Made by a program: the position numbers and the translations under genes
Notes under the pieces: model-generated
Told to the model about the DNA's origin: nothing
The model's input: the letters and a program-made list of their open reading frames with translations, nothing else
Databases searched by the model: none
From: Erwinia persicina NBRC 102418
GTDB lineage: Bacteria > Pseudomonadota > Gammaproteobacteria > Enterobacterales > Enterobacteriaceae
Reading direction: 5' to 3'
NCBI RefSeq assembly: GCF_001571305.1
Contig: NZ_BCTN01000005.1
Coordinates: 186,001 to 250,000 of the forward strand
DNA length: 64,000 nt
In this document: positions 30,797 through 44,067 of the stretch, in pieces
How positions within the stretch are numbered: the first letter of the stretch is position 1
How the letters are laid out: every line of letters starts with the position of its first letter

Positions 30797-32167
30797 TTAT
30801 TTTTTCTTTTCCGGGCGCTGCCAGCCGGTATTCAGCTGTTGCTCTTTACGGTTGTACACCAGGCCTGCTGCCGGGACATTTTTCATTATGGTCGTACCGG
30901 CGGCAATGGTGGCGCCCGCCGCCACGGTCACCGGGGCAATCAGCTGGGTATCCGAGCCGACAAACACATCATCACCGATAATCGTTTTCGATTTATTCAC
31001 GCCGTCGTAATTGCAGGTAATGGTACCGGCACCGATATTGACGTTTGCCCCAATCTCAGCATCTCCAAGATAGCTCAGATGGCCCGCTTTCGAACCTTTG
31101 CCCAACCGGGCTTTTTTCATCTCAACGAAATTACCGACGTGTGCCCCTTCGGCCAGCTCACTGCCCGGACGCAGGCGGGCAAATGGCCCGACGGTACAGC
31201 ACGGAGCCAGCTGCGCATCTTCAATGACGCTGTAAGGGCTGATCACGCTGTCATCAGCAATCACGCTGTTTTTAATCACGCAGCCGCTGCCGATAATGAC
31301 GCGATCGCCCAGCGTCACGTTGCCTTCAATAATGACATTGGTGTCGATAATGACGTCACGCCCATGCACCAGCTCACCCCGCAGATCGAAGCGCGCCGGA
31401 TCCCGCAGCATTACACCGGCCAGCAGCAACTTCTCTGCCTGCGCGGCCTGGTAAACACGCTCCAGCGTCGCCAGCTGTAAGCGGTTGTTCACGCCGTCAG
31501 TTTCCGTCGCGCGTGAGGGATGCACCGCATTAATCTGCCGGCCTTCCTGATGGGCAAGGGCAATAATATCGGTGATATAATATTCACCCTGGGCGTTATT
31601 GTTGTTCAGCTTACCGAGCCAGCGTTTAAGATCGGCACCATTGGCCACCAGGATGCCGGAATTAATCTCAGTGATGAGCATCTGGTCTGGCGTAGCATCC
31701 TTATGTTCAACGATGCCCACGACCTGACCCTGTTCACGAATGATACGCCCGTAACCGGTTGGGTTATCGAGGATCACCGTCAGCAGGCCAATGCCGCCCT
31801 CTGGCTTCGCCATCTGTAAACGACTCAGCGTCTCTACAGAGATCAACGGTACATCGCCATACAGCATCAGGATGTCTTCGTCATCGGCAAAACAGGGCGC
31901 AGCCTGCTGCATAGCATGGCCGGTGCCCAACTGCTCTGCCTGAAGCACCCAGTTAAGCGAATCATCATTGAGGGTGCTTTTCAGAAGATCTCCCCCGTGG
32001 CCATAAACCAGATTGATGCGCTGCGCATGAAGTGCTTTTGCCGCATCAATCACGTGCTGAACCATCGGTTTGCCTGCCAGCTCGTGCAACACTTTTGGCA
32101 GTTCGGAATACATTCGGGTTCCTTTACCGGCGGCAAGGATCACCACGCTCATCGGGCGGTTTGACAT
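30797..32167 (-). CDS. glmU: Bifunctional GlmU uridyltransferase/acetyltransferase
   Basis: GlmU acetylates glucosamine-1-phosphate and couples it to UTP, giving UDP-GlcNAc for peptidoglycan and LPS. At 456 residues it equals E. coli. N-terminal nucleotidyltransferase motif LAAGKGTRM; the C-terminal left-handed beta-helix has many hexapeptide repeats ([18 protein letters not shown] onward) and a basic tail EKKK. ATG at 32167 is preferred because AGGA is 8 nt upstream; an ATG at 32173 is too close to it. Paired with glmS. Confidence 0.97.
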   Translation of the reverse strand: MSNRPMSVVILAAGKGTRMYSELPKVLHELAGKPMVQHVIDAAKALHAQRINLVYGHGGDLLKSTLNDDSLNWVLQAEQLGTGHAMQQAAPCFADDEDILMLYGDVPLISVETLSRLQMAKPEGGIGLLTVILDNPTGYGRIIREQGQVVGIVEHKDATPDQMLITEINSGILVANGADLKRWLGKLNNNNAQGEYYITDIIALAHQEGRQINAVHPSRATETDGVNNRLQLATLERVYQAAQAEKLLLAGVMLRDPARFDLRGELVHGRDVIIDTNVIIEGNVTLGDRVIIGSGCVIKNSVIADDSVISPYSVIEDAQLAPCCTVGPFARLRPGSELAEGAHVGNFVEMKKARLGKGSKAGHLSYLGDAEIGANVNIGAGTITCNYDGVNKSKTIIGDDVFVGSDTQLIAPVTVAAGATIAAGTTIMKNVPAAGLVYNRKEQQLNTGWQRPEKKK

Positions 32168-32541
32168 AGACATCCTGACTAATTCTGAGTTAAACGAAGT
32201 TAAGCGGTTTAAGGGCGTAATTACTACATATTTTTCGGCAAAAAACATCTTTAACCGCCGCTCTCAGTGCAGTTTTTTCGCCGTATAAAAGGGGACTTTT
32301 CAAATTCATCGCTCCGGTTCTGCAGTACTAAACCGAACAGGCGCGGCGTAAAAAAAGGAGGCTTCGATTCCTGCATGGCTAGCCTCATGGTCTGATGCGG
32401 TTCAGGAGGTAAGGGGGTCTGGCGATGGTGACATGTCCGACGAGTCTATCGCAGGGAAACTTACGACTACGGATGGCTGAGGTGAAGCATAAAAAAATGC
32501 CAGTCAGTTTCCTGACTGGCATTTTACTGTTTAAACCTGAA
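32168..32541. other. atpC-glmU intergenic region
   Basis: 374 bp. The right end is the atpC terminator. The rest should hold the glmU promoter (minus strand), which I could not identify with confidence; no convincing NagC site was seen. Confidence 0.6.
32491..32525 (-). terminator. Intrinsic terminator of the atp operon
   Basis: A perfect 12-bp stem AATGCCAGTCAG/CTGACTGGCATT with loop TTTC and a long U-run in minus-strand sense, 17 nt past the atpC stop. It insulates glmUS from atp. Confidence 0.92.
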
Positions 32542-32961
32542 TTACATCGCTTTACGGGTTAACTCGATCACACGCAGTTTGGCGATCGCTTTAGCCAGTT
32601 CCGCAGACGCCATAGCGAAGTCAACGTCACCGTGAGAGCTGTTCATATGCTCTTCGGCTTTGCGTTTCGCTTCCAGCGCGCGAGCTTCATCAAGATCGCT
32701 GCCGCGGATCGCTGTGTCAGCCAGCACGGTGACCGCGCCAGGCTGCACTTCCAGTACGCCGCCAGAGAGATAAATCACCTCTTCGTCGCCGTGCTGCTTA
32801 ACGATGCGAATCATACCAGGCTTAATGGCGGTCAGAAGCGGGGCGTGGTTTGGACGAATACCCAACTCACCTTCGCTACCTGAAACCTGGATGCTCTGCA
32901 CAGTGCCTGTGAACATTTGCAGTTCTGCGCTGACAACGTCCAGGTGAAAAGTCATAGCCAT
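32542..32961 (-). CDS. atpC: ATP synthase epsilon subunit
   Basis: Epsilon subunit of the F1 rotor stalk, 139 residues as in E. coli. N-terminal beta-barrel ([36 protein letters not shown]) and C-terminal helical hairpin ([30 protein letters not shown]) that can inhibit ATP hydrolysis. Last gene of the atp operon, 24 nt after atpD. Confidence 0.97.
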   Translation of the reverse strand: MAMTFHLDVVSAELQMFTGTVQSIQVSGSEGELGIRPNHAPLLTAIKPGMIRIVKQHGDEEVIYLSGGVLEVQPGAVTVLADTAIRGSDLDEARALEAKRKAEEHMNSSHGDVDFAMASAELAKAIAKLRVIELTRKAM

Positions 32962-32985
32962 TGTTAACCTCCTGAGAAACCAGAA

Positions 32986-34431
<1,446 letters not shown>

Positions 34432-35301
34432 TTAAACCGCGGAGGCCCCACCGACAATCTCGGTAAGTTCCTGGGTGATGCTGGCCTGACGAGCCTTGTT
34501 GTATACCAACTGCAGCTCTTTGATCAGGTTTCCGCCGTTATCGGTCGCGGCTTTCATCGCCACCATTCGCGCGGCCTGCTCGCTGGCCAGGTTTTCAACA
34601 ACACCCTGGTAAACCTGAGACTCGACGTAGCGACGCAGTAATGTGTCCAGCAGCGCTTTCGGATCGGGTTCATACAGATAATCCCAGGTACTCTTCTTCA
34701 CAACGCCTTCCGCATCATCTGCTGGCGGTAACGGCAGCAGCTGTACGATCTGTGGAGACTGAGACATGGTGTTGATAAATTTGTTGCTGACAATGAACAG
34801 CTTGTCGAGACGGCCTTCATCGTAAGCTTGCAGCATCACTTTGACCGGACCAATCAGGTCAGACAGGGCAGGTTTATCGCCCATACCGTTTACCTGAGCA
34901 ACAATGTTGCCACCGACAGAACTGAAGAATGACAGACCTTTAGAACCAATAATCGCCAGATCGCTCTCGACGCCTTTATCAGCCCAGGCTTTCATATCCG
35001 CCAGCACTTTTTTGAACAGGTTAATGTTCAAACCACCACACAGCCCGCGGTCGGTAGATACGACCAGATAGCCAACGCGTTTAACGTCACGCTCTTCCAG
35101 GTATGGGTGCTTGTATTCCAGATTACCTAACGCAATGTGACCAATCACTTTGCGCATGGTCTCTGCATAAGGACGGCTGGCCGCCATGCGTTCTTGCGAT
35201 TTACGCATTTTGGAGGCGGCGACCATTTCCATCGCTTTGGTGATCTTCTGCGTGTTTTGCACGCTGCCGATCTTACTACGTATCTCTTTTGCGCCGGCCA
35301 T
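34432..35301 (-). CDS. atpG: ATP synthase gamma subunit
   Basis: Gamma subunit, the central rotor shaft of F1, 289 residues (E. coli 287). N-terminal coiled-coil helix [27 protein letters not shown], the DRGLCGGLN motif and the C-terminal helix [24 protein letters not shown] are conserved. It lies between atpA and atpD. Confidence 0.98.
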   Translation of the reverse strand: MAGAKEIRSKIGSVQNTQKITKAMEMVAASKMRKSQERMAASRPYAETMRKVIGHIALGNLEYKHPYLEERDVKRVGYLVVSTDRGLCGGLNINLFKKVLADMKAWADKGVESDLAIIGSKGLSFFSSVGGNIVAQVNGMGDKPALSDLIGPVKVMLQAYDEGRLDKLFIVSNKFINTMSQSPQIVQLLPLPPADDAEGVVKKSTWDYLYEPDPKALLDTLLRRYVESQVYQGVVENLASEQAARMVAMKAATDNGGNLIKELQLVYNKARQASITQELTEIVGGASAV

Positions 35302-35355
35302 AAGCTTCTCCTCAAAGCCTTGCGGCCTGCCCCCGAAAGGACAGGCCGCCAGACA

Positions 35356-36897
35356 TTACCAGGACTGGGTTGCTTTAAACGTTTCGAGGAGGCCTTTCAG
35401 CTTCTCTTCGATTTCGCCGTTATAGTTACCAGACTGGTTGATATCAGCCATCAGCTCTGCGTGATCGCGATCCGCAAATGCCAGCAGTGCCGCTTCGAAG
35501 CTACCGATTTTCGCCAGTTCGACGTCATTCAGGAAGCCGCGTTCAGCAGCAAACAGTACCAGACCCTGCTGTGCGACAGACATCGGCGCATACTGTTTCT
35601 GTTTCAGCAACTCGGTCACTTTCTGACCATGGCTTAACTGTTTGCGGGTGGCTTCATCCAGATCGGATGCGAACTGAGAGAACGCAGCCAGTTCACGATA
35701 CTGTGCCAGCGCGGTACGAATACCACCGGACAGTTTCTTGATGATCTTGGTCTGAGCAGCACCACCAACACGAGATACCGAGATACCCGGGTTAACCGCC
35801 GGACGAATACCGGAGTTAAACAAGTTGGTTTCCAGGAAGATCTGACCATCAGTAATCGAGATTACGTTGGTTGGAACGAACGCAGAAACGTCACCCGCCT
35901 GGGTTTCAATGATAGGCAGTGCAGTCAGTGAACCGGTTTTACCTTTCACTTCACCGTTAGTGAAACGCTCAACATAGTCGGCGCTCACACGAGAAGCACG
36001 CTCCAGCAGACGGGAGTGGAGGTAGAACACGTCGCCAGGGAAGGCTTCACGGCCTGGTGGACGGCGCAGCAGCAGAGAAACCTGACGGTAAGCAACAGCC
36101 TGTTTAGACAGGTCATCGTATACGATCAGTGCATCTTCACCGCGGTCACGGAAATATTCGCCCATCGCGCAACCGGCATACGGTGCCAGGTATTGCAGTG
36201 CAGCAGACTCAGATGCGGTCGCTACCACAACGATGGTGTTAGCCAGCGCGTTGTGTTCTTCCAGCTTACGTACCACGTTAGCGATAGTAGAGGCTTTCTG
36301 GCCGATAGCGACGTATACACATTTGATGCCTGAGTCGCGCTGGTTGATGATCGCATCGATCGCCATTGCGGTTTTACCGGTCTGACGGTCACCGATGATC
36401 AGCTCACGCTGGCCACGGCCGATAGGAATCATTGCATCGACAGATTTGTAGCCGGTCTGTACAGGCTGGTCTACTGACTGACGATCGATAACGCCAGGAG
36501 CAATCACTTCGATCGGTGAGAAACCGTCGTTGTCGATAGCGCCTTTACCATCGATAGGTGCACCCAGGGTGTTCACCACGCGACCTAACAGGCCACGGCC
36601 AACCGGTACTTCCAGGATACGGCCAGTACACTTCACCTTCATGCCTTCGGCGAGGTCAGCGTATGGGCCCATCACCACTGCACCTACAGAGTCACGCTCC
36701 AGGTTCAGTGCGATTGCGTAACGGCTGCCCGGCAGGGCAATCATCTCACCCTGCATCACATCGGCCAGGCCGTTGACGCGGATGATACCGTCACTTACAG
36801 AAACGATAGTACCTTCGTTGTGAGCTTCGCTCACTACATTGAACTGAGCAATGCGCTGCTTGATCAGTTCGCTGATTTCGGTGGAATTCAGTTGCAT
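35356..36897 (-). CDS. atpA: ATP synthase alpha subunit
   Basis: Alpha subunit of F1, 513 residues, same as E. coli. It has the non-catalytic P-loop GDRQTGKT (about 169-176), the family signature [17 protein letters not shown] and the arginine-finger region around it. It lies between atpH and atpG. Confidence 0.98.
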   Translation of the reverse strand: MQLNSTEISELIKQRIAQFNVVSEAHNEGTIVSVSDGIIRVNGLADVMQGEMIALPGSRYAIALNLERDSVGAVVMGPYADLAEGMKVKCTGRILEVPVGRGLLGRVVNTLGAPIDGKGAIDNDGFSPIEVIAPGVIDRQSVDQPVQTGYKSVDAMIPIGRGQRELIIGDRQTGKTAMAIDAIINQRDSGIKCVYVAIGQKASTIANVVRKLEEHNALANTIVVVATASESAALQYLAPYAGCAMGEYFRDRGEDALIVYDDLSKQAVAYRQVSLLLRRPPGREAFPGDVFYLHSRLLERASRVSADYVERFTNGEVKGKTGSLTALPIIETQAGDVSAFVPTNVISITDGQIFLETNLFNSGIRPAVNPGISVSRVGGAAQTKIIKKLSGGIRTALAQYRELAAFSQFASDLDEATRKQLSHGQKVTELLKQKQYAPMSVAQQGLVLFAAERGFLNDVELAKIGSFEAALLAFADRDHAELMADINQSGNYNGEIEEKLKGLLETFKATQSW

Positions 36898-36911
36898 ATG
36901 CTCCAGTCCCC

Positions 36912-37445
36912 TTAAGACTGCAAGACGTCTGCGAGGCGTTCAAGACGACCGCGTACGCTGCCGTCAATGACCATATCACCCGCTCGGATGATTACGCCCG
37001 CCATTACAGACTTATCAATTTTGCAATTCAGCTTAACTTTGCGTGACAGACGTTTCTCCATCGCGCTGCTGATTTTGGTCAGCTGTTCGTCACTCAATGC
37101 TGCGGAAGAGATAACTTCAACCTCAGCGGTCGCATCATGTGCGGCACGCAGATGGATGAACTGTTCCAAAACATCGGCAAGCGCCGGCAAACGTTTGTTT
37201 TCGGCCATCACCTTGATCAGGTTCTGACCGGCTTCGTCGAGTTGGTCACCACAGATTGCGATGAACGCTCCAGACAACGCTTCCGGCGCCAGAGCGCCGG
37301 AAAGAAGTTCGGATACTTGTTCATTGCCAGCCACTTCGGCCGCAAACGCCAGCATTTGCTGCCAGCGATCAATACTTTGGTGTTCAACCGCAAAGTCAAA
37401 AGCGGCTTTAGCGTAGGGGCGAGCTACGGTAGTAAATTCAGACAT
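36912..37445 (-). CDS. atpH: ATP synthase delta subunit
   Basis: Delta subunit linking F1 to the peripheral stalk, 177 residues as in E. coli. N-terminal helical bundle ([18 protein letters not shown]) and C-terminal signature [21 protein letters not shown]. It lies 11 nt after atpF and 14 nt before atpA. Confidence 0.97.
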   Translation of the reverse strand: MSEFTTVARPYAKAAFDFAVEHQSIDRWQQMLAFAAEVAGNEQVSELLSGALAPEALSGAFIAICGDQLDEAGQNLIKVMAENKRLPALADVLEQFIHLRAAHDATAEVEVISSAALSDEQLTKISSAMEKRLSRKVKLNCKIDKSVMAGVIIRAGDMVIDGSVRGRLERLADVLQS

Positions 37446-37456
37446 CAGCCCCTCCC

Positions 37457-37927
37457 TTACAGTTCAGCGACCAGTTTATCAACGATGTCGCTGTTAGCAG
37501 CTTCATCCACGGAACGTTCAATGATTTTCTCGGCGCCGGCAACAGCCAGCATCGCGACCTGCTTACGCAGCTCTTCACGTGCACGTTTGCGTTCGGCATC
37601 AATTTCTGCCTGCGCCTGAGTGACGATCTTGCTACGTTCCTGCTCAGCCTCAGCTTTCGCTTCGTCCAGGATCTGCGCACGGCGTTTGTTCGCCTGCTCG
37701 ATGATGACCTGAGCGTCTTCTTTCGCTTTCTTCAGCTGATCGGTCGCATTAGCCTGCGCGAGATCCAAATCTTTCTTGGCACGTTCAGCGGAAGCAAGGC
37801 CTTCGGCAACTTCTTTCTGGCGCTTTTCGATAGCGGCCATAAGCGGCGGCCATACGTACTTCATGCAGAACGCTACAAACAGGATGAACGCGATAGCCTG
37901 GCCGAGGATTGTTGCGTTAATGTTCAC
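37457..37927 (-). CDS. atpF: ATP synthase b subunit
   Basis: Subunit b of the peripheral stalk, 156 residues as in E. coli. A single N-terminal membrane helix (residues about 5-26) is followed by a long charged coiled coil rich in Ala, Glu, Lys and Arg. The start is GTG at 37927 ([10 protein letters not shown]), as in E. coli. It follows atpE by 102 nt. Confidence 0.97.
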   Translation of the reverse strand: MNINATILGQAIAFILFVAFCMKYVWPPLMAAIEKRQKEVAEGLASAERAKKDLDLAQANATDQLKKAKEDAQVIIEQANKRRAQILDEAKAEAEQERSKIVTQAQAEIDAERKRAREELRKQVAMLAVAGAEKIIERSVDEAANSDIVDKLVAEL

Positions 37928-38006
37928 AGCACAATGCCTCTTGTTAAGTTAACGTTTTCTGCCGCTGTCATTAACAGCGGCAGAAGCCGTTCATCGCCGT
38001 ACATTA

Positions 38007-38297
<291 letters not shown>

Positions 38298-38318
38298 CGC
38301 AGTAGTGTTGAGAAAAAA

Positions 38319-39523
<1,205 letters not shown>

Positions 39524-39615
39524 GACGCTGAAACTCTCCTGCCCCGATAGGGGTATGTCGCGTGTCGTATAAAACTGCCTTTGCTCTTTTGAGTCAAGCA
39601 GCAAAAACCGTGCAA

Positions 39616-39643
39616 ATTATACGGTGCGCACCTGTGATTTCAA
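39616..39643 (-). promoter_or_regulatory. Sigma-70 promoter of the atp operon
   Basis: On the minus strand, TTGAAA, a 16-bp spacer and a perfect TATAAT, about 93 bp upstream of the atpI start. It is the best promoter in the intergenic region and fits the main atp promoter. Confidence 0.75.
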
Positions 39644-39995
39644 TCGATAAGTAGAGAAAAGGTGAACAATTATTTAAATTTCTTTCCGGAAACCTATTTT
39701 CCAAAACCAATGACAAAGGAAGCTTATCGACTTTTTACGGCAATGCGCGACATTCCTTGCTCGCAAAGCGTGCGGAAGATCACAAATTAGCAATGTAACG
39801 GAGAACAATTAAACAAACATCTGGATGAATTTGAGTAATAACCGATTTAAAAACTCCATAAATTCATCAAGATAGCCGCGTAATTTGTGGAAAAAGGCAC
39901 TTTTAATGATTAAAAGGTATTATTGACATCTGTAGCAAATATTTAACATCGACAAGGCCATGACTTGCGCCAATTTATTAGGAGGAGATATTTTC

Positions 39996-40037
39996 ATGTG
40001 TGACTATTTGCACCCTAAAATATTGCAGAAAATATGA
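39996..40037 (+). CDS. Possible 13-residue leader-like ORF
   Basis: ATG followed by 12 codons (MCDYLHPKILQKI) and TGA, preceded 8 nt upstream by AGGAGGAG, among the strongest Shine-Dalgarno matches in the window. A TTGACA lies 68 bp upstream without a good -10. No plus-strand gene follows, so a leader-peptide role has no target. It may be chance. Confidence 0.2.
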   Translation: MCDYLHPKILQKI

Positions 40038-40289
40038 CTCAAGTGATAACCAAATGTGAAATTAACGTTAAATGTAACAGAGATTGTCAGATAATGACTG
40101 ACGAATGATTTAACCTGATGGTAACAGCTCCGTCCAGGCAAATTTTCACAAAAAAGATCGGCAGGCACGCACATTAAGAATACTCGCATGGATATCAGGC
40201 GGCTTTAACGCAGAAAACCATATAGTTTCAGAGGTTAACTACCCTCCTTAATCCAGATGCAGTGACAGCGCAAAAGAGGCTTTTCCGGC

Positions 40290-40325
40290 AAAAAAACCGC
40301 CAGCGACGATAAAACACGCTGACGG
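40290..40325 (-). terminator. Intrinsic terminator of rsmG
   Basis: A 9-bp stem (CCGCCAGCG with CGCTGACGG, one G-U pair) followed by seven U residues in minus-strand sense, 23 nt after the rsmG stop. It separates mnmG-rsmG from atp transcription. Confidence 0.8.
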
Positions 40326-40347
40326 GCCTTTATTTTGCCAGCCTGAA

Positions 40348-40968
40348 TCAACGGGAAGGGGCAATGACCACCAGATGACGCTCACCTTCCAGCTGTGGAA
40401 CGCGCAGCTGAGTGACATTTTCCACCCGATAACCGTCAGGTAAGGCGGCAATTTCCTCTGCTGGCATCACCCCTTTTAACGCATAAAAACGGCCCTGACT
40501 GCCCGGTAAATGGTGGCACCAGTTGACCATATCCGTCAGCGAGGCAAAAGCCCGACTGATGACACCATCAAAGGGAGGCTCGGCGGGAAAGTCCTCTACC
40601 CGGCTCTGTACCGGCTCAATGTTACTCAGCTTCAACTCATGCTGTACCTGCTTCAGGAAGCGGACACGCTTCCCCAGGCTGTCCAGCAGCGTAAAGTGCG
40701 CCTGAGGGCGGACAATGGCCAGCGGGATGCCGGGCAGACCCGGCCCAGTGCCGACATCAATAAACCGATCGCCTGACAGATGAGGTTCCACCACGATACT
40801 GTCAAGAATATGGCGAATAAGCATCTGCTCAGGGTCACGCACTGATGTCAGGTTGTAGGCTTTGTTCCATTTATGCAGCATAGAAACGTACCCGACCAGC
40901 TGTTCTTTCTGCTGATCGGACAGCGATATTTGCGCGCTTTTCAGCAGGGCGGAGAGTTTATTAATCAC
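40348..40968 (-). CDS. rsmG: 16S rRNA (guanine527-N7)-methyltransferase
   Basis: RsmG (GidB) methylates G527 of 16S rRNA using SAM. The 206-residue Rossmann methyltransferase carries the SAM motif [17 protein letters not shown], and [13 protein letters not shown] follows. The start is GTG at 40968, as in E. coli. Second gene of mnmG-rsmG, 44 nt after mnmG. Confidence 0.97.
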   Translation of the reverse strand: MINKLSALLKSAQISLSDQQKEQLVGYVSMLHKWNKAYNLTSVRDPEQMLIRHILDSIVVEPHLSGDRFIDVGTGPGLPGIPLAIVRPQAHFTLLDSLGKRVRFLKQVQHELKLSNIEPVQSRVEDFPAEPPFDGVISRAFASLTDMVNWCHHLPGSQGRFYALKGVMPAEEIAALPDGYRVENVTQLRVPQLEGERHLVVIAPSR

Positions 40969-40982
40969 AAAGAGGTCCCGTA

Positions 40983-41002
40983 GGGTCGGGCAGGCCCGAC
41001 CC
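40983..41002 (-). other. Strong hairpin between mnmG and rsmG
   Basis: GGGTCGGG and CCCGACCC arms (8-9 bp) with a 2-4 nt loop. No U-tract, so probably an mRNA-processing or attenuation element. Its head GTAGGGTCGG also occurs at the hairpin beyond qseC. Confidence 0.55.
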
Positions 41003-41012
41003 GTATTTCAGG

Positions 41013-42902
41013 TCAGGCGCTTTTGCGCAGCAGGCCCTGTTTTTTTAGATAAATAAGTAAAATCGAGATAGCGGCTGGTGTAATACCGGAAATCCGTGAT
41101 GCCTGACCAATCGATCCCGGTTTATGATCGTTAAGTTTAGCGATCACTTCGTTAGAAAGGCCACTCACCTGACGATAATCGAGATCCACCGGCAGCAGGG
41201 TATTTTCATTACGCAGCTGGCGGTCAATCTCTTCCTGCTGCCGGACAATATACCCTTCGTATTTCACCTGAATCTCAACCTGCTCAGCGGCCTGCGGATC
41301 GGCCAGCGCCGGACCAAAGCTGCTGAGTGTCATCAGGTTCTGATAGGTCATCTCCGGACGGCGCAGCAGGTCTTCACCGCTGGCCTCTTTCGTCAGTCCC
41401 GCACTCAGCAGCGTATTGACCTCTGCCACACACTCTGACTTTGGATGCACCCAGATATCGCGCAGGCGCTGACGTTCCAGCTCAATGCTTTCCAGCTTCT
41501 CGTTAAAGCGTGCCCAGCGGGCATCGTCCACCAGACCGAGCTCACGGCCTGCCGCGGTCAGACGAAGATCGGCATTATCCTCACGCAGCATCAGACGATA
41601 TTCAGCACGTGAGGTGAACATACGGTAGGGCTCTTTAGTACCAAGGGTGCAGAGGTCATCAACCAGCACGCCGAGATAGGCCTGGTCACGACGCGGTGCC
41701 CAGGTTTCTTTGTCTGCAGACAGACGACCGGCGTTCAGGCCCGCCAGCAGGCCCTGAGCAGCCGCTTCCTCGTAGCCGGTGGTGCCGTTGATCTGTCCGG
41801 CAAAGAACAGACCCTCAATAAATTTGCTTTCCAGTGTGGGCTTCAGATCGCGGGGATCGAAGAAATCATACTCAATGGCATAGCCCGGGCGCACAATTTT
41901 GGCGTTTTCCATTCCCTGCATTGAGCGGACGATCTGCATCTGAACATCAAACGGCAGGCTGGTAGAAATGCCGTTAGGATAGATTTCGTTGCTGGTCAGG
42001 CCTTCCGGCTCCAGGAAGATCTGATGCGCGTTACGATCGGCAAAGCGCATCACTTTGTCTTCGATCGACGGGCAGTAACGTGGGCCAATGCCTTCGATCA
42101 CACCGGCATACATCGGGCTGCGATCGAGGTTATTGCGGATCACATCATGGGTTTTCTCGTTGGTGTAGGTGATGTAGCACGGCACCTGCTGAGGGTGCTG
42201 ACTGACATTGCCCATAAACGAGAATACGGGCATTGGCGTATCGCCATGCTGCGGAGCCAGTACGCTGAAATCAATGGTACGGGCATCAATGCGTGGCGGT
42301 GTACCGGTCTTCAGACGTCCGACACGCAGAGGCAGCTCACGCAGACGCTGTGATAACGAGATCGACGGCGGATCACCCGCACGGCCACCACTGTAGTTAT
42401 CCATTCCGATATGGATTTTACCATCGAGGAAGGTACCAACCGTCAGCACGACGGCTTTGGCACGGAACTTCAGACCCATCTGGGTAACAGCACCCACGAC
42501 ACGATCGTTTTCGACAATAAGATCCTCGACCGCCTGCTGGAAGATCATCAGGTTAGGCTGATTCTCCAGTGCGGTACGCACAGCCTGTCGGTACAACACG
42601 CGATCGGCCTGAGCTCGGGTCGCCCGTACCGCAGGTCCTTTGCTGGCGTTTAGTATCCTAAACTGAATACCGGCCTGGTCAATGGCATGGGCCATCAGCC
42701 CACCCAGTGCATCCACTTCTTTTACCAGATGTCCTTTCCCGATGCCGCCGATCGCCGGATTGCAGGACATTTGTCCCAGCGTGTCGATGTTATGGGTTAA
42801 TAACAGGGTTTGTTGACCCATACGGGCAGCGGCCATCGCGGCTTCCGTTCCCGCATGACCACCACCGATTACGATGACGTCAAAAGGATCTGGATAAAAC
42901 AT
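41013..42902 (-). CDS. mnmG: tRNA uridine-5-carboxymethylaminomethyl modification enzyme MnmG
   Basis: MnmG (GidA) is the FAD-dependent partner of MnmE in wobble-uridine modification. The 629-residue protein has the FAD-binding motif [11 protein letters not shown] at the N-terminus, the Cys-containing [21 protein letters not shown], and the C-terminal helical MnmE-binding domain ([17 protein letters not shown]). It is transcribed away from oriC; in E. coli such transcription affects initiation. Confidence 0.98.
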   Translation of the reverse strand: MFYPDPFDVIVIGGGHAGTEAAMAAARMGQQTLLLTHNIDTLGQMSCNPAIGGIGKGHLVKEVDALGGLMAHAIDQAGIQFRILNASKGPAVRATRAQADRVLYRQAVRTALENQPNLMIFQQAVEDLIVENDRVVGAVTQMGLKFRAKAVVLTVGTFLDGKIHIGMDNYSGGRAGDPPSISLSQRLRELPLRVGRLKTGTPPRIDARTIDFSVLAPQHGDTPMPVFSFMGNVSQHPQQVPCYITYTNEKTHDVIRNNLDRSPMYAGVIEGIGPRYCPSIEDKVMRFADRNAHQIFLEPEGLTSNEIYPNGISTSLPFDVQMQIVRSMQGMENAKIVRPGYAIEYDFFDPRDLKPTLESKFIEGLFFAGQINGTTGYEEAAAQGLLAGLNAGRLSADKETWAPRRDQAYLGVLVDDLCTLGTKEPYRMFTSRAEYRLMLREDNADLRLTAAGRELGLVDDARWARFNEKLESIELERQRLRDIWVHPKSECVAEVNTLLSAGLTKEASGEDLLRRPEMTYQNLMTLSSFGPALADPQAAEQVEIQVKYEGYIVRQQEEIDRQLRNENTLLPVDLDYRQVSGLSNEVIAKLNDHKPGSIGQASRISGITPAAISILLIYLKKQGLLRKSA

Positions 42903-42990
42903 GGTACTGCACCTCGCGGTTTGTGCGAATTAAGGGAGTGTTGCTGAGGGCGTGGATTCTACTCAACTTTAGACGATGGCGAAAGCGCCG

Positions 42991-43262
42991 GGATCTTCGT
43001 GTATTAAAAAGAAGATCTTTTTTATTTAGAGATCTCTTTATTAGATCTTCTATTAGGATCGACGATCTCTGTGGATAAGCCTTTTTTGCTGATAAGGATC
43101 AACTGATTAGAGAGGATCATTAGCTGTGAATGATCGGTGATCCTGCGCCGTATAAGCTGGGATCTAAATGGCATGTTATCCACAGGTACCGGCAAGAAGC
43201 AAAGTTGTTATTGGGATAAACACCGGTTATTACCGGGTATTGAGTCATGTTATCCACAGTCG
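42991..43262. other. oriC: Chromosomal replication origin oriC
   Basis: The initiation region between mnmG and mioC. Three AT-rich 13-mers beginning GATC lie at 43014-43027 (L), 43031-43043 (M) and 43044-43056 (R). DnaA boxes: R1 TGTGGATAA 43070-43078; R2 TTATCCACA 43176-43184; R3-like TTGGGATAA 43211-43219; R4 TTATCCACA 43250-43258. Eleven GATC sites allow Dam/SeqA control. The block CTGTGAATGATCGGTGATCC and CCGTATAAGCTGGGATC matches E. coli oriC. R2 is a perfect box here, whereas I recall TTATACACA in E. coli. Confidence 0.95.
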
Positions 43263-43368
43263 ACTGCGGTAAAACCAGGCAAAAAAGAGCAATATTTACA
43301 AAACTCAGGATCGGAAAAGCCTCTTTTTGTTGATCGTACCGACGATCGCTGTCCGATCCCCGGTGGGA

Positions 43369-43809
43369 TTAGATCCTTTTTTCCCAGCTTTCTACCCACA
43401 CACCTGCAGGATCTTCCGGAATCTCATGTTGCAGTACATCAATATCCAGGCGATCACCAATACGCTGTGCGCCCAGAGAGGTCAGCAACTGGTCAAACTG
43501 TTCAATGGCACCACAGAATAAATCGTATTCCCGGTTACCCAGACCCACCGCGCCAAAGCGAAGATGGCTCAGATCGGGCTGCTGTTCCTTTATGGCATCA
43601 AACAACGGCTGAATGTTGTCCGGCAGTTCACCTGCACCGTGCGTTGAACAGACCACAATCCATATGCCTTCCGTCTTCAGTTCTTCCAGCTCAGGCCCGT
43701 GCAGGGTTTCCGTGGTATGCCCCGCCTCTTCCAGCTTCTCAGCCAGATGATCGGCTACATATTCTGAGCTGCCTAAGGTACTGCCACTGATTAAGGTAAT
43801 GTCGGCCAT
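43369..43809 (-). CDS. mioC: Flavodoxin-like protein MioC
   Basis: MioC, an FMN-binding flavodoxin-like protein linked to biotin synthase activity in vitro. The 146-residue protein has the FMN phosphate loop SGSTLGSSEYVAD at the N-terminus and CSTHGAGELPDN and FGAVGLGNREYD around the isoalloxazine. Its transcription runs toward oriC, which starts 107 bp past the stop; in E. coli this influences initiation. Confidence 0.96.
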   Translation of the reverse strand: MADITLISGSTLGSSEYVADHLAEKLEEAGHTTETLHGPELEELKTEGIWIVVCSTHGAGELPDNIQPLFDAIKEQQPDLSHLRFGAVGLGNREYDLFCGAIEQFDQLLTSLGAQRIGDRLDIDVLQHEIPEDPAGVWVESWEKRI

Positions 43810-43869
43810 GATGGGATCCCTGAGTCATTAAGGGCAGCATTGTACTCTGTGATCTGCCTGGGATCTACC

Positions 43870-43878
43870 TGTGGAAAA
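43870..43878 (-). promoter_or_regulatory. DnaA-box-like 9-mer upstream of mioC
   Basis: TTTTCCACA on the minus strand, one base from TTATCCACA, 61 nt upstream of the mioC start. In E. coli DnaA represses the mioC promoter. Confidence 0.5.
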
Positions 43879-43931
43879 GTAGGGGATTTACGATGAATGA
43901 TGGCGGGCGATCTGACTGACCATTTTCGAGC

Positions 43932-44022
43932 CGGGCAGTGCTCAAAATCCTCACGTACGCATGTATGCTCAGATTCTTGTGCGCTGGCCGTCTCCACACT
44001 GACTGCGGCGATATACGTCATG
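43932..44022 (+). repeat. Dispersed hairpin repeat, copy B (asnC-mioC gap)
   Basis: The second copy of the element at 6549-6640, in plus orientation. Most of the 90 bp is shared, including GGGCAGTGCTCAAAATCC, TCACGTAC and GCGCTGGCCG. The central hairpin (CGTACGCATGTATG) differs in loop sequence, with partial compensation. It lies between asnC and mioC. Confidence 0.8.
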
Positions 44023-44045
44023 AGGAAAAAGAGAACACATTCTGC

Positions 44046-44054
44046 TGTGGATAA
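44046..44054 (-). promoter_or_regulatory. DnaA box between asnC and mioC
   Basis: A perfect TTATCCACA on the minus strand, 13 nt past the asnC stop codon. With the 9-mer at 43870-43878 it flanks repeat copy B. A role in mioC control or in titrating DnaA is inferred. Confidence 0.65.
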
Positions 44055-44067
44055 CCTTATGCACCGA

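Larger units (their letters stand above)
39524..40347. other. rsmG-atpI intergenic region
   Basis: 824 bp. It contains the atp promoter (39616-39643), an AT-rich middle with a 13-codon frame behind a very strong Shine-Dalgarno (39996-40037, plus strand), and the rsmG terminator (40290-40325). No other gene was seen. Confidence 0.75.

Noticed and set aside
43137-43790. A 217-codon plus-strand frame from oriC into mioC
   Set aside because: It covers oriC DnaA boxes and the antisense of mioC; the origin and mioC explain the sequence.
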